Below, piece by piece: positions 42,411 through 51,650 of a stretch of DNA of 64,000 nt. The first letter of the stretch is position 1. Every line of letters begins with the position of its first letter. Under the pieces are notes generated by a model. The model was not told the DNA's origin and made no database searches. It was given only the letters and a program-made list of their open reading frames with translations. The DNA lies in NCBI GenBank assembly GCA_021648375.1, contig JAKISW010000009.1:1-64000 (forward strand). Reading direction: 5' to 3'. This DNA is from Devosiaceae bacterium (lineage in GTDB: Bacteria > Pseudomonadota > Alphaproteobacteria > Rhizobiales > Devosiaceae). The position numbers and the translations under genes are program-made.

Positions 42411-43706
42411 CTAGGCCCGCTCCACAAGCGCTGCAACACCCATTCCTCCAGCGGTGCAAACTGAAATCAGCGCCCGCTGTTTTTGGGTAACATTAAGCAA
42501 TTTTGCCGTATGGCCAAGGATGCGTGCACCAGTGGCGGCAAACGGATGCCCATAGGCCAGCGATGATCCGTTTATATTCAGCTTGGCCGCTGGCACCTTG
42601 CCCAAAACCTTGTCACGCCCCAAAACCTCGCGGCAATATTTACGATCCGACCATGCCTTAAGGGTGCACAAAACCTGGGCGGCAAACGCTTCATGAATTT
42701 CAAACAGATCAATATCGCCAAAGCCAATTCCGGCCCTGTTTAACAGGTCAGAAACCGCAATCGTTGGCGCCATCAGCAAACCATCTCCGGCAGCAAAATC
42801 ATTGGCCCCGACAGCCCCCATGCTCAAATAGGCAATGATTGGCAATCCGCGCTCTTTGGCCCATTCTTCACTGCCCAGCAATACCGCCGCCGACCCATCG
42901 GTAAGCGGAGTGGAATTGGCGGCTGTTAAAGTTCCATTGCCCGATTTGCGATCAAAGGCCGGTTTCATCTGGGCCATTTTTTCCAGACTGCTATCGGCGC
43001 GAACATTATTATCTTTTAGAATTCCGACACATGGAACAATCAGATCCTCATGAAACCCCTCATCATAAGCCCGGCTGGCATTTTGATGACTTTTTAGGGC
43101 TAATGCGTCCTGATCTTCTCTGGAAATGTCCCATTCCCGTGCCATCAATTCACAATGCTGACCCATGGCCAGCCCTGTGCGCGGCTCTGCTACCGAGGGA
43201 GCAACCGGCATCAATTCCTTGAAACCAAAGCCCTTAAAGGCCCCAAATTTTTGCCCCATAGTGCGGGCCCGGCTGAGTTTAACCATGCGCTTGGCAAATT
43301 TGTCGCTAAATACCACTGGCGAATCAGAAATGGAATCAGCGCCGGCGGCAATGCCACTTTCAATTTCCCCGCTGGCAATTTTTGCACCAAGAGAAAGCGC
43401 CGCCTGTAACGATGTTCCACAAGCGATCTGCATGCCGGTGCCCGGAGTTAATGGAGAAAGCCCCGCATCCAAAGACGCTTCACGGGCCAGATTGAAATCC
43501 CTTGAATGTTTGATGACCGCCCCGGCCATTACTTCATCAATCTTTTCTCCCTTTAGGCCATAGGCATCAACCAGTCCGCCAATGGCAGTTGAGAGCAAAG
43601 CCAGATTGCCAATATCGTTATAGCCTGTGTAAGAGCGGCAAAAGGGCGCCCTTTTTGAACCAATGATTGCCACCCGGCGCAATGAACGTGATTTTGTAAC
43701 TGCCAT
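42411..43706 (-). CDS. Acetyl-CoA C-acyltransferase (thiolase) of the fad operon
   Basis: A 431-residue thiolase for the last step of beta-oxidation. The acyl-enzyme Cys is in QIACGTSLQAAL, the general-base His in EIHEAFAAQ, and the C-terminal Cys in SVCTAGGMG; NINGSSLAYGHPFAATG is standard. Slightly longer than PhaA-like thiolases, fitting FadI/FadA. It is the third gene after fadE and fadJ on the minus strand, with 12 bp to fadJ, so it is co-transcribed. A decayed copy of its 3' part is at 40113. Confidence 0.92.
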   Translation of the reverse strand: MAVTKSRSLRRVAIIGSKRAPFCRSYTGYNDIGNLALLSTAIGGLVDAYGLKGEKIDEVMAGAVIKHSRDFNLAREASLDAGLSPLTPGTGMQIACGTSLQAALSLGAKIASGEIESGIAAGADSISDSPVVFSDKFAKRMVKLSRARTMGQKFGAFKGFGFKELMPVAPSVAEPRTGLAMGQHCELMAREWDISREDQDALALKSHQNASRAYDEGFHEDLIVPCVGILKDNNVRADSSLEKMAQMKPAFDRKSGNGTLTAANSTPLTDGSAAVLLGSEEWAKERGLPIIAYLSMGAVGANDFAAGDGLLMAPTIAVSDLLNRAGIGFGDIDLFEIHEAFAAQVLCTLKAWSDRKYCREVLGRDKVLGKVPAAKLNINGSSLAYGHPFAATGARILGHTAKLLNVTQKQRALISVCTAGGMGVAALVERA

Positions 43707-43718
43707 GATTTTTAAGCC

Positions 43719-45923
43719 CTAAGCCTTACCGTTTTTGCGTGCATTTAGTGGACCACCAAGAAACGGCGCAAATCCGGTTCCAAGAATAACCCCAATATCC
43801 GCCAGATCAGCGCTGGCAACAATGCCCTCTTTTACGCACTTCTCGCATTCATCAACCATTGGCTGCACCAGTTCACGGCCAAGCTCACTAAGGTTTCCAA
43901 AGGGCGGGGTCGAACCTTTTTGCACCTTACCCTTGGTCCACAGGTAAAATCCGCGTCCTGATTTTCGTCCCAGATGTCCCTGAGAAATTAGTCGGGCAAA
44001 TTCAGATCCCGCTTCAACTTCTTTTCCAAGCTCTTTGGCAACGCTGGCCCCCACATCAAGACCAACCACATCCATAAGCTCGATCGGGCCCATGGGCATG
44101 CCAAAAGCCAAAGCCGCAGCATCCAGCAATTCTTTGCTTTCTCCAGCTTCAACACGCTTAACAGCAGCCAAAAGATAGGGCATCAAAACCCTGTTGACCA
44201 AAAATCCGGGAGCGCTTTTTGCCACCACAGGACTTTTGCCAATTGTTGAGGCAAACGAGCAACCCATTTGCACGGCAATGTCTGAATTGACTTTGGAGCG
44301 CACAATTTCAACCAAAGGCATCATGGCCACGGGATTAAAAAAGTGCAGGCCAATCAAGCGGCTTGGATCTTTAAGATTTTTGGCGATTTTTTCCAACTCA
44401 ATGGAAGAAGTATTAGTGGCAATAATCGCCTCCGGCTTGGCCTTTGCTTCCACATCTGCAAAAATCTTTTGTTTTATTTCAAGATTTTCCACCACCGCTT
44501 CAATAATAACATCGGCCCGGGCAATGCCCTTACCTTTTACATCCGCTTCCAGCCGGGCCAACGCAGCATTGACAGCCTGGGTTTTTTTCAAGCGCTTTTT
44601 GAATAAGGATTTAGCCCTTTTCAATGCGGGCGCTATGCGCTCCTCATCCAGATCCTGCAAAGTAACACCCATGCCCCGCATGGCACACCAGGCGGCAATA
44701 TCCCCACCCATGACACCAGCTCCGATAACATGCACACGGGTAAATTTTGGCTTTGCGCCCTTTACGCCCTGTTTTTTCAGCCCTTCAGATAAAAAGAACA
44801 AGCGCCTCAGATTAAAAGCGGTATCGGTTGCCATTAGGGGTGGAAACCGCTCGATCTCTCCCTTGCGCATTGCCGCGGGATCATCCCCATGCTCTTCAAA
44901 CATATCAATCAGCGAATAGGGGGCCGGATAATGCTCTTTGCGGGCTTTCTTTTTAACTCTGGCGCGCATCTTGTTGGCAATAAACTTGCGCAACGGCCCC
45001 ATGGCCATGACTTTTTTAGTAAATCCTGCCGGTTTGGATTTTCGTTTTTGAATAATGGCCTTGCGCAATTCCCAACGCAGCATATCGCGATGGCGCACCA
45101 GTTTATCCACAAGGTTCATGCCGCGAGCCGCCCCGGCCCGTAAATATTTTCCCGTCAACATAATCTGCATGGCAGGAACCGGCCCGGCCAAATTCATCGA
45201 GCGACCAGTGCCGCCAAATCCGGGGAAAATCCCCAGCTTAATTTCGGGAAACCCGATGCGGGTTTTATCATCATTGACCGCCACGCGATAATGACAGGCC
45301 AAAGCTAATTCAAGACCACCACCAAGGCAAAATCCATGAATTCCACAAACAAACGGAATGGGAAGTCTTTCAATCCGATCAAACAAAGCATGGGCCTTGA
45401 CCAGCGCCGGGCGCATTATCGCCGGATCAGCAAGTTCGCTGAATTCAGCAATATCCGCCCCGGCAATAAATCCGCTGGATTTTTTCGATAAAAGCGCAAT
45501 CCCTACAATATCGCCAGAGGCAGCCATATCTTCAAAGCGCAAAACAAGCTTTTCCAGCTCTAATATCGCCTTAGTGCCAAGCACATTGACCCTGGAATCG
45601 GGAACATCAAGACTGAGCCAGCCAATTTTTTCCACATCAATCTCAAAATGCCAATAGACCAGTTTTGGCATGCCCGGTTTTGCTGTATTTGTTTTAGCCA
45701 AAATTGTTTTAACCGGCCTCTTCGCAACAGCAGTTGACTTGGTCACCGCAGGTTTTTTTGCAGCAGGTTTTTTTGCAGCAGTTTTGCTTGCAACAGATTT
45801 GCTTTTGGGCTTTCTGGTGGACTTTGCTGTTGTTTTGGGTTTTACACCAGTGCCAGTTTTTTTATCTTCAGCCAATTTATTTTGCTCTCTTGATATTATC
45901 GGGACACACGCCCCGGATGCCAC
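43719..45923 (-). CDS. fadJ: Trifunctional-type enoyl-CoA hydratase / 3-hydroxyacyl-CoA dehydrogenase with Lys/Ala-rich N-terminus
   Basis: A 734-residue fused enzyme for hydration and NAD-dependent oxidation of enoyl-CoA. After an N-terminal segment of about 60 residues that is almost only Lys/Ala/Thr/Pro (KKPAAKKPAVTKST type), the crotonase domain spans about 90-290 (GADIAEFSELADP, oxyanion GFCLGGGLELALACHYRVA) and the HAD domain starts at about 395 (VIGAGVMGGDIAAWCAMRG, LIGLHFFNPVAMMPLVEIV). The start GTG 45923 is uncertain; TTG at 45875 (LAEDKKTG) is another candidate with AGAGAG upstream. Lies 44 bp after fadE and 12 bp before the thiolase. Confidence 0.9.
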   Translation of the reverse strand: MASGACVPIISREQNKLAEDKKTGTGVKPKTTAKSTRKPKSKSVASKTAAKKPAAKKPAVTKSTAVAKRPVKTILAKTNTAKPGMPKLVYWHFEIDVEKIGWLSLDVPDSRVNVLGTKAILELEKLVLRFEDMAASGDIVGIALLSKKSSGFIAGADIAEFSELADPAIMRPALVKAHALFDRIERLPIPFVCGIHGFCLGGGLELALACHYRVAVNDDKTRIGFPEIKLGIFPGFGGTGRSMNLAGPVPAMQIMLTGKYLRAGAARGMNLVDKLVRHRDMLRWELRKAIIQKRKSKPAGFTKKVMAMGPLRKFIANKMRARVKKKARKEHYPAPYSLIDMFEEHGDDPAAMRKGEIERFPPLMATDTAFNLRRLFFLSEGLKKQGVKGAKPKFTRVHVIGAGVMGGDIAAWCAMRGMGVTLQDLDEERIAPALKRAKSLFKKRLKKTQAVNAALARLEADVKGKGIARADVIIEAVVENLEIKQKIFADVEAKAKPEAIIATNTSSIELEKIAKNLKDPSRLIGLHFFNPVAMMPLVEIVRSKVNSDIAVQMGCSFASTIGKSPVVAKSAPGFLVNRVLMPYLLAAVKRVEAGESKELLDAAALAFGMPMGPIELMDVVGLDVGASVAKELGKEVEAGSEFARLISQGHLGRKSGRGFYLWTKGKVQKGSTPPFGNLSELGRELVQPMVDECEKCVKEGIVASADLADIGVILGTGFAPFLGGPLNARKNGKA

Positions 45924-45967
45924 AATGATCCAAACATTACAATAATCTGATCATAACAATGGCCCAA

Positions 45968-48436
45968 CTATTGGGCCGCTGCAATAACCTGTTCTGATTT
46001 TGGTGATTTTTGCATCCCCAATTCATCAAAAGCAAAGTCATCAACCCCGATCACCTTATCGGTTGCCTCATCAGCCCGGCGCAAGAATCCAGCTTCTTCA
46101 TTGCTCAAAATTCCCTCAGCTACCGCATCACTTATGGCATCTCGATCAAGCCGACGCTCAATTTGACCTTTTTTAAGGGCACGGATGAATTTATGCTCAA
46201 TGTCCGCCACCCGAACAACTTTTTCCAATGCATCTTCAAGCACACCCGTAACATCCTCCGGATCATCAGAAATATAAACACCGGTGGTAAAGCGATCTCT
46301 TTGAGCATTGGGATTAAGAATTGCCCGCGCCAGACGATAGTTTTCTTTATCGGTGGAACCCACATTGCGCTGCCCGAGAGGAAAAACCAGAAAACGCATG
46401 ATGTAAGCCACAGGCCGGTTAGGGAAGTTATCAAACACAGCCCTGAAATTTGCTTCAATGGCCCCGATCCGATCGCGGCAAATGGCCTCGATCACCGGCA
46501 GATCCTCCTTGATCCGTCCATCATCCTCATAGCGTTTAAGGGTGGTGGAAAGCAGATAAAGATCCGATAAAATATCAGCCATTCGACCGGAGAGCCGTTG
46601 TTTGCGTTTCAGGTCGCCCCCCAAAAGCGCCACAGTCCAGTCCCCCACCAAAGCAAAATGCTGGGAATAACGGTGCAATTGTTTATACCAGCGTTTCAAT
46701 TCATGATCGACCGGAGATGAGGCAAAACGCCCCCCGGTAATCGCCTGCCAAAAACTGCCGGTGATATTGCCCAGCATAAAGGCCACATGCCCGGCAAAGG
46801 CTTTATCAAAGGCTTTAATACCAGCTTTTTTATCGGGGTTTTGCACTGCAGTAATTTCATCATAAAGATATGGATGCGCTCTCAATGCCCCTTGCGCAAA
46901 GGTAATCAGGGTGCGGGTGAGAATATTGGCACCCTCAACGGTTATGGCCACCGGAGTGTTGGCATAGGCGGAAAACAGATAGTTCTTAGGACCTTCCTGA
47001 ATGGCCCGCCCCCCATGAATATCCATGGCATCATTTATCCGATCGCGCATGGCTTCAGTTGCGCGATATTTCAGCAGGGCCGAAATAACCGCCGGTTTTT
47101 GCCCCTCATCAACCATGGCGGCAGTTACAGTCCTTGCCCCTTCAAACATATAGGCATATTTTACCAAACGCGCCAAAGGTTCGGCTACCCCCTCCATTAT
47201 TCCAATGGGAATGCCAAACTGACGCCGAATACGCGCATAGGCACTTGTGGTGCGCAGTGCCACTTTCATAGAAACCGAACCAATTGCAGGAAGGGAAATT
47301 GCCCGCCCGGTCGATAGGCACTCCATTAGCATGCGCCAGCCCTGACCCGCATATTCTGCCCCGCCAATAATATATTCCATAGGAACAAACACATCTGTTC
47401 CGCTGGTGGGACCGTTCATAAATGCCGATCCGGCGGGGAAATGACGCCGGCCGATTTCAACTCCGGGATAGTCCGCAGGAATTAGCGCCAAAGTTATGCC
47501 CACATCTTCGCCCTTGCCCAAATGATTTTCTGGATCAAACAGGTTGACCGCCAACCCAACAAGCGTGGCAACGGGAGCAAGTGTGATATAGCGTTTGTCC
47601 CAGCTTAAGCGCACTCCAAGGACTTCTTTGCCCTTATATTTGCCCATAGTGACAATACCCACATCGCGCATACCCGCCGCGTCCGATCCCGCATGGGTGC
47701 CGGTCAAGGCAAAACAGGGCACTTCCTTACCTTTGGCAAGGCGCGCCAGATATTTATCTTTTTGTTCTTTGGTGCCATATTTTTCCAGCAATTCACCCGG
47801 CCCAAGCGAATTGGGAACCATAACGGAAATACCGGCAGCAACCGAACGCGAGGCAATCTTTGAAACCACCATAGACTGGGCCTGGGCAGAAAACCCCAAA
47901 CCCCCGTGCGCCTTGGAAATCAACATCCCCAAAAAGCCTTTGTCTTTAAGGAACTGCCACACTTCGGGGGGCATATCAGCGCGATTATGACGGATGTCCC
48001 AATCATCAATCATTGCACAAACCTCATTGGTCGGCCCATCAAGAAACGCCTGTTCTTCTTCGGTCAGGGAAATTTTTCTGATCCCCAAAAGATTGTTCCA
48101 CTCAGGGCGCCCGGAAAACAAATCCGCATCCCAGCCCACGGTTCCCGCATCCAGCGCTTCCTGCTCGGTGGAAGAAATATTGGGTAGCATTTTTTTGACC
48201 ATGCCAAACATCGGACCGGTAAGCACCAGACGCCGAACAAAAGGAACAGCAAACAAAAACAACAAAACAGACGGAGCAAGAGCAAATGTCCACGCGAACG
48301 CACCGGGGTTTTCAGTGACAAGCATCGCCGCCATTCCCGCCAGCAGCGCCACCGCAGCCCAAAGCCAGATTGGCGTTTTGTGATACGCCAATATCAAAAA
48401 TGCCACCAACGTAATAACCAGAACAATGCCAAACAT
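45968..48436 (-). CDS. fadE: Acyl-CoA dehydrogenase FadE-like
   Basis: An 822-residue enzyme for the first oxidation of acyl-CoA to enoyl-CoA. The N-terminal ~75 residues contain three hydrophobic membrane segments, followed by the acyl-CoA dehydrogenase domains (HNRADMPPEVWQFLKDKGF, FALTGTHAGSDAAG, AYARIRRQFGIPIG) and a C-terminal FadE-specific extension from about 500. Length is close to E. coli FadE (814). It opens the fadE-fadJ-thiolase operon. The divergent fadD and the 16-bp palindrome at 48533 lie upstream. Confidence 0.94.
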   Translation of the reverse strand: MFGIVLVITLVAFLILAYHKTPIWLWAAVALLAGMAAMLVTENPGAFAWTFALAPSVLLFLFAVPFVRRLVLTGPMFGMVKKMLPNISSTEQEALDAGTVGWDADLFSGRPEWNNLLGIRKISLTEEEQAFLDGPTNEVCAMIDDWDIRHNRADMPPEVWQFLKDKGFLGMLISKAHGGLGFSAQAQSMVVSKIASRSVAAGISVMVPNSLGPGELLEKYGTKEQKDKYLARLAKGKEVPCFALTGTHAGSDAAGMRDVGIVTMGKYKGKEVLGVRLSWDKRYITLAPVATLVGLAVNLFDPENHLGKGEDVGITLALIPADYPGVEIGRRHFPAGSAFMNGPTSGTDVFVPMEYIIGGAEYAGQGWRMLMECLSTGRAISLPAIGSVSMKVALRTTSAYARIRRQFGIPIGIMEGVAEPLARLVKYAYMFEGARTVTAAMVDEGQKPAVISALLKYRATEAMRDRINDAMDIHGGRAIQEGPKNYLFSAYANTPVAITVEGANILTRTLITFAQGALRAHPYLYDEITAVQNPDKKAGIKAFDKAFAGHVAFMLGNITGSFWQAITGGRFASSPVDHELKRWYKQLHRYSQHFALVGDWTVALLGGDLKRKQRLSGRMADILSDLYLLSTTLKRYEDDGRIKEDLPVIEAICRDRIGAIEANFRAVFDNFPNRPVAYIMRFLVFPLGQRNVGSTDKENYRLARAILNPNAQRDRFTTGVYISDDPEDVTGVLEDALEKVVRVADIEHKFIRALKKGQIERRLDRDAISDAVAEGILSNEEAGFLRRADEATDKVIGVDDFAFDELGMQKSPKSEQVIAAAQ

Positions 48437-48532
48437 AATACACCTCGCCAGATTTTAGTGTCGTCAGAATTCAGTGTCGTGGCACCTGAAAACGGCTGCC
48501 GGAAACACCGATCGTACCATAAATAATCATAG

Positions 48533-48548
48533 TTGACGTATACGTCAA
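48533..48548. promoter_or_regulatory. Perfect 16-bp palindrome, likely operator of the fad MerR regulator
   Basis: TTGACGTATACGTCAA is a perfect palindrome about 97 bp before fadE and 280 bp before fadD in the 392-bp divergent spacer 48437-48828. Read on the minus strand, TTGACG can serve as a -35 element with TATTTA 17 bp downstream toward fadE, so binding would overlap the fadE promoter. LiuR-type MerR proteins bind motifs of similar ACGT-rich form. The rest of the spacer is AT-rich and contains only the half-site below. Confidence 0.65.
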
Positions 48549-48759
48549 TAGCTTGACTAATTAGTATAGTAAAAAATTAGCCAAAATTACGCAATACAGA
48601 GCAAACACCCGCTAAATTTCATCAGATTTTACCAATCTCATTTAACCTTTGCAAAATTACATAATAGCAGGTTTTTAGCGTTCAACAAAATCACCACAGA
48701 CTCGATGTGCCTGCCCCATCACTACCCCCAAAAATTTTAGACGTTTGAGCAATATCACT

Positions 48760-48775
48760 TTGACGTTTGACCCAA
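48760..48775 (+). promoter_or_regulatory. Degenerate second operator before fadD
   Basis: TTGACGTTTGACCCAA matches the palindrome at 48533 in 11 of 16 positions, with a perfect left half TTGACGT, and lies 54 bp before the fadD ATG. It could be a weaker site for the same regulator on the fadD side. Confidence 0.35.
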
Positions 48776-48828
48776 GAACAAATGCATGGAATATTAAATA
48801 AACAATTTTTTGGAGGGAAAATAAAGTA

Positions 48829-50550
48829 ATGAGTAAAACTGGTGACAATCAAGAGAGATACCGCCCCTGGATTGCCAACTACCCGGAGGGAATAATCTGG
48901 GATGCTGAAATTGACACCACTCCGGTTCATACCCAGATTTTAAAAGCCTGCGATGAGCACCCGGATTCTGACGCGCTGGATTTTTTAGGTAAAAAGACTT
49001 CTTTTAAAGACCTTGGTCAACAAATCAGAGCGTTCGCCGGTGCCTTGCAAAAGCAATTGGGAGTTAAAAAAGGCTCCAGAGTTGCTCTCCTGTTGCCTAA
49101 CACACCATTTTTCCCCGTCGCTTATTACGGCACTCTTCTGGCTGGCGGCACTGTGGTAAATTGCAATCCTCTTTATACGGTCCCCGAACTCACCCACATC
49201 ACGGCCGATGCCGGGGCAGATGTTCTTGTTACTCTTGATTTAAAAATGATCTTTGAAAAAGCTCAAGCTCTGGTTGAAGCCGGAAATGTTAAAACTCTTG
49301 TCGTGTGCCACTTCCCCGATGCTTTGCCGACAGTGAAAAAAATACTGTTCAAAATTGTTAAATCCGGCGAGATGACCAAAATTGCCAGCACCAGCGTCGC
49401 CGACAAAGTGGTCAGCTTCTCAAAAATGCTCAACTCCGGGCAAAAAGCCGACCCCGTAGAAATTGATGCGGCAAAAGATGTTGCAGTCCAGCAATATACC
49501 GGCGGTACCACCGGTCTGCCAAAAGGGGCCATGCTTTCCCACGCCAATATTGCCGCCAATGTTGATCAGATCGACAAATGGGGTTGTGGGGTTTTTGATC
49601 CACCAGCCTCGGTTGTTGCCGTATTGCCGTTTTTCCATATCTTTGCCATGACCGTTTGCATGAACGTACCCCTTGGCAAGGGATCTCAGGTGGTGATGCT
49701 GCCCCGTTTCGAGCTAAAGGCACTGCTTGATCTTTTGGTTAGAACCCGCCCAACCATCATGCCCGCAGTTCCCACCTTGTTGCTGGCAGTTGCCTCCAAC
49801 AGCAAAACAACCTCCGATCATTTAAGCAGTGTGCAACTGGCCATTTCCGGCGGTGCCGGGCTGCCCGGAGAAACTCGCGATGTTTTTGGAAAAAAATCCC
49901 CGGCAATTTTAGCCGAAGGCTATGGATTAACCGAATGCTCCCCTGTTCTTTGTTGCGCCGCTCTTCGTGTTGCTTCAAAACCCGGCTCCATCGGTATGCC
50001 GGTTCCTGGAACCGATGTGCAATTTGTTGATCTGGAAGATCCGACAAAATTTGTCGCGCCCGGTGAACGTGGTGAACTTGTTGCCACCGGCAAGCAGGTT
50101 ATGCTTGGGTATTATAATAATAAAGAAGCGACCAAAGAGGCCTTCGTCAACGGATATTTCCGCACCGGAGACGTGGGTTATGTAGATGAGGATGGCTATA
50201 TTTTCCTGGTTGATCGGATCAAGGATCTTATCATTTGCTCCGGGTTTAATGTTTATCCGCGCACTATCGAAGAAGCTCTATATCGCCACGAAGATGTTGA
50301 CGAGTGCAATGTTATTGGTGTCAAAGATAAATATCGGGGCGAAGCACCCATAGCCTTTATCAAGCTCAAAGATGGAAAGAGTGCCACCGGGGCCGATATG
50401 AAGGCCTTCCTTAGCGATCAAATTTCCAAGATCGAAATGCCAAGGGAGTTCATATTTAAGGACGAACTGCCAAAGACTTTGGTCGGCAAACTTTCCAAAA
50501 AGGAATTACGTGAAGAATATGCCGAACGCGAAGCCAGCAAAGGCAAATAA
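48829..50550 (+). CDS. fadD: Long-chain fatty acid-CoA ligase
   Basis: A 573-residue adenylate-forming enzyme that activates fatty acids to acyl-CoA for beta-oxidation. AMP-binding motif YTGGTTGLPKGAML, GYGLTECSPV, YFRTGDVGYVDEDGY and the catalytic-lysine region LPKTLVGKLSKKEL are complete. The gene is divergent from fadE. Its 3' end overlaps the MerR gene by 41 bp. The start ATG has TTTTGGAGGGAAAATAAAGT upstream, a very good ribosome site. Confidence 0.95.
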   Translation: MSKTGDNQERYRPWIANYPEGIIWDAEIDTTPVHTQILKACDEHPDSDALDFLGKKTSFKDLGQQIRAFAGALQKQLGVKKGSRVALLLPNTPFFPVAYYGTLLAGGTVVNCNPLYTVPELTHITADAGADVLVTLDLKMIFEKAQALVEAGNVKTLVVCHFPDALPTVKKILFKIVKSGEMTKIASTSVADKVVSFSKMLNSGQKADPVEIDAAKDVAVQQYTGGTTGLPKGAMLSHANIAANVDQIDKWGCGVFDPPASVVAVLPFFHIFAMTVCMNVPLGKGSQVVMLPRFELKALLDLLVRTRPTIMPAVPTLLLAVASNSKTTSDHLSSVQLAISGGAGLPGETRDVFGKKSPAILAEGYGLTECSPVLCCAALRVASKPGSIGMPVPGTDVQFVDLEDPTKFVAPGERGELVATGKQVMLGYYNNKEATKEAFVNGYFRTGDVGYVDEDGYIFLVDRIKDLIICSGFNVYPRTIEEALYRHEDVDECNVIGVKDKYRGEAPIAFIKLKDGKSATGADMKAFLSDQISKIEMPREFIFKDELPKTLVGKLSKKELREEYAEREASKGK

Positions 50551-50980
50551 CAGCGAAAAGAAATCCGTTGAAATAAAAACCATCGGTCAAGAAACTATCA
50601 GTGGAGAGCAAAACCTGTTCTCAATAACCGAGCTGGCCAATGAGCTGGATATTTCAACAAGAACAATTCGCTTCTATGAAAGCAAAGGTCTTTTGTCCCC
50701 CCAGCGCGTCGGGGGGACAAGAATTTTTCAATATCGTGATCGGGTGCGTCTGTTATTGATATTGCGCGGTAAAAGACTTGGTTTTTCCCTCAAGGATATT
50801 TCGGAATATCTGGACCTTTATGATGCTGACAGAACCCATACCGGTCAGATAAAACTCCTGCAATCCAAGGTCGATGACCGGTTGGCAAAGCTTGAAATAC
50901 AGCTCCATGATCTGCAAACCACTATTGCTGAATTGAAAAAAATGCGCTCTCTTACCAGTGAGGCCCTGCAAAAGGCATGA
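50510..50980 (+). CDS. MerR-family regulator (LiuR-like) of the fad genes
   Basis: A 156-residue regulator with the MerR HTH at about 36-70 (LDISTRTIRFYESKGLLSPQ, then RVGGTRIFQYRDRVRL) and a C-terminal dimerisation coiled coil. It has no cysteines, so it is not a metal sensor; it resembles the LiuR type that controls acyl-CoA and branched-chain amino acid catabolism in proteobacteria. Start is GTG 50510 with AAGGA 5 nt upstream. The gene lies within the end of fadD, so it is coupled to it. It probably binds the palindrome at 48533 and responds to an acyl-CoA; both inferred. Confidence 0.85.
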   Translation: MKNMPNAKPAKANNSEKKSVEIKTIGQETISGEQNLFSITELANELDISTRTIRFYESKGLLSPQRVGGTRIFQYRDRVRLLLILRGKRLGFSLKDISEYLDLYDADRTHTGQIKLLQSKVDDRLAKLEIQLHDLQTTIAELKKMRSLTSEALQKA

Positions 50981-50995
50981 GAAAAACTCTGGCAT

Positions 50996-51370
50996 TCAGG
51001 TACGGCGTATCAACAATCGTGCAAACCCGCTCATAAGTAATAATTCCAACACAATCGGGACCCAGGTATATGGCCCGGCAAATCCGCGCAACACTTCGCC
51101 AATACCCAGCAAAGCCAGGCCACCTGTCATAACCACAGCAGCCAGGCAAACCGCGCGTCGCTCAGCTGATGGTGGTGCATTTCGCAAGCCCCACATTAAA
51201 ACGGCATAGCCCAGAAATAATACTGCCGCCCGTCGAGAAATAAAGTCTCCAGTTGGACCACCACTATCAATCGAAAAAATTGCATAGACTGAGTTAGGCG
51301 CCAAACCATATAACAGGGTCAATATAGCGGCTATAAAAGCCCCTGCACTGGCCAAAAACTTGAAAGTCAT
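50996..51370 (-). CDS. Small four-helix membrane protein, unassigned
   Basis: A 124-residue protein with four predicted transmembrane helices (about 6-26, 45-62, 74-93, 99-118). FISRRAAVLFLGYAVLMWGL follows the first loop. It resembles DUF4345-like small membrane proteins but I cannot name it. Start ATG 51370 follows GGAG at 6 nt; a GTG at 51382 is less likely. It is convergent with the MerR gene. No functional inference is made. Confidence 0.6.
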   Translation of the reverse strand: MTFKFLASAGAFIAAILTLLYGLAPNSVYAIFSIDSGGPTGDFISRRAAVLFLGYAVLMWGLRNAPPSAERRAVCLAAVVMTGGLALLGIGEVLRGFAGPYTWVPIVLELLLMSGFARLLIRRT

Positions 51371-51482
51371 CTTTAACTCCACAACATATTTATCAAAAAT
51401 AACAATTTTACTTTGAGCGGAATCAGATCGTGAAATGCTTTTACGATCAGCGTGTCCTTGCAGCGCTAGCGAGATAAAAAGA

Positions 51483-51557
51483 TGGTGGGCGTAACTGGGA
51501 TTGAACCAGTGACCCCTACAATGTCAATGTAGTGCTCTCCCGCTGAGCTATACGCCC
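51483..51557 (-). tRNA. tRNA-Val (GAC), CCA encoded
   Basis: On the minus strand, GGGCGTA pairs with TACGCCC as the acceptor stem. The anticodon stem CTACA/TGTAG encloses the loop TTGACAT with anticodon GAC, and GGTTCAATCC forms the T-loop. The encoded 3' end is A-CCA (51486 then 51485-51483). Standard 75-nt length. Confidence 0.95.
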
Positions 51558-51650
51558 ATCTTTTTTCGATAGTCATCAAATATATTGCCAGCGGATTTTT
51601 GCAACATAAATCTTTTCTGAACAGCTTTTTTACTCAGACCCTGTCAAAGA

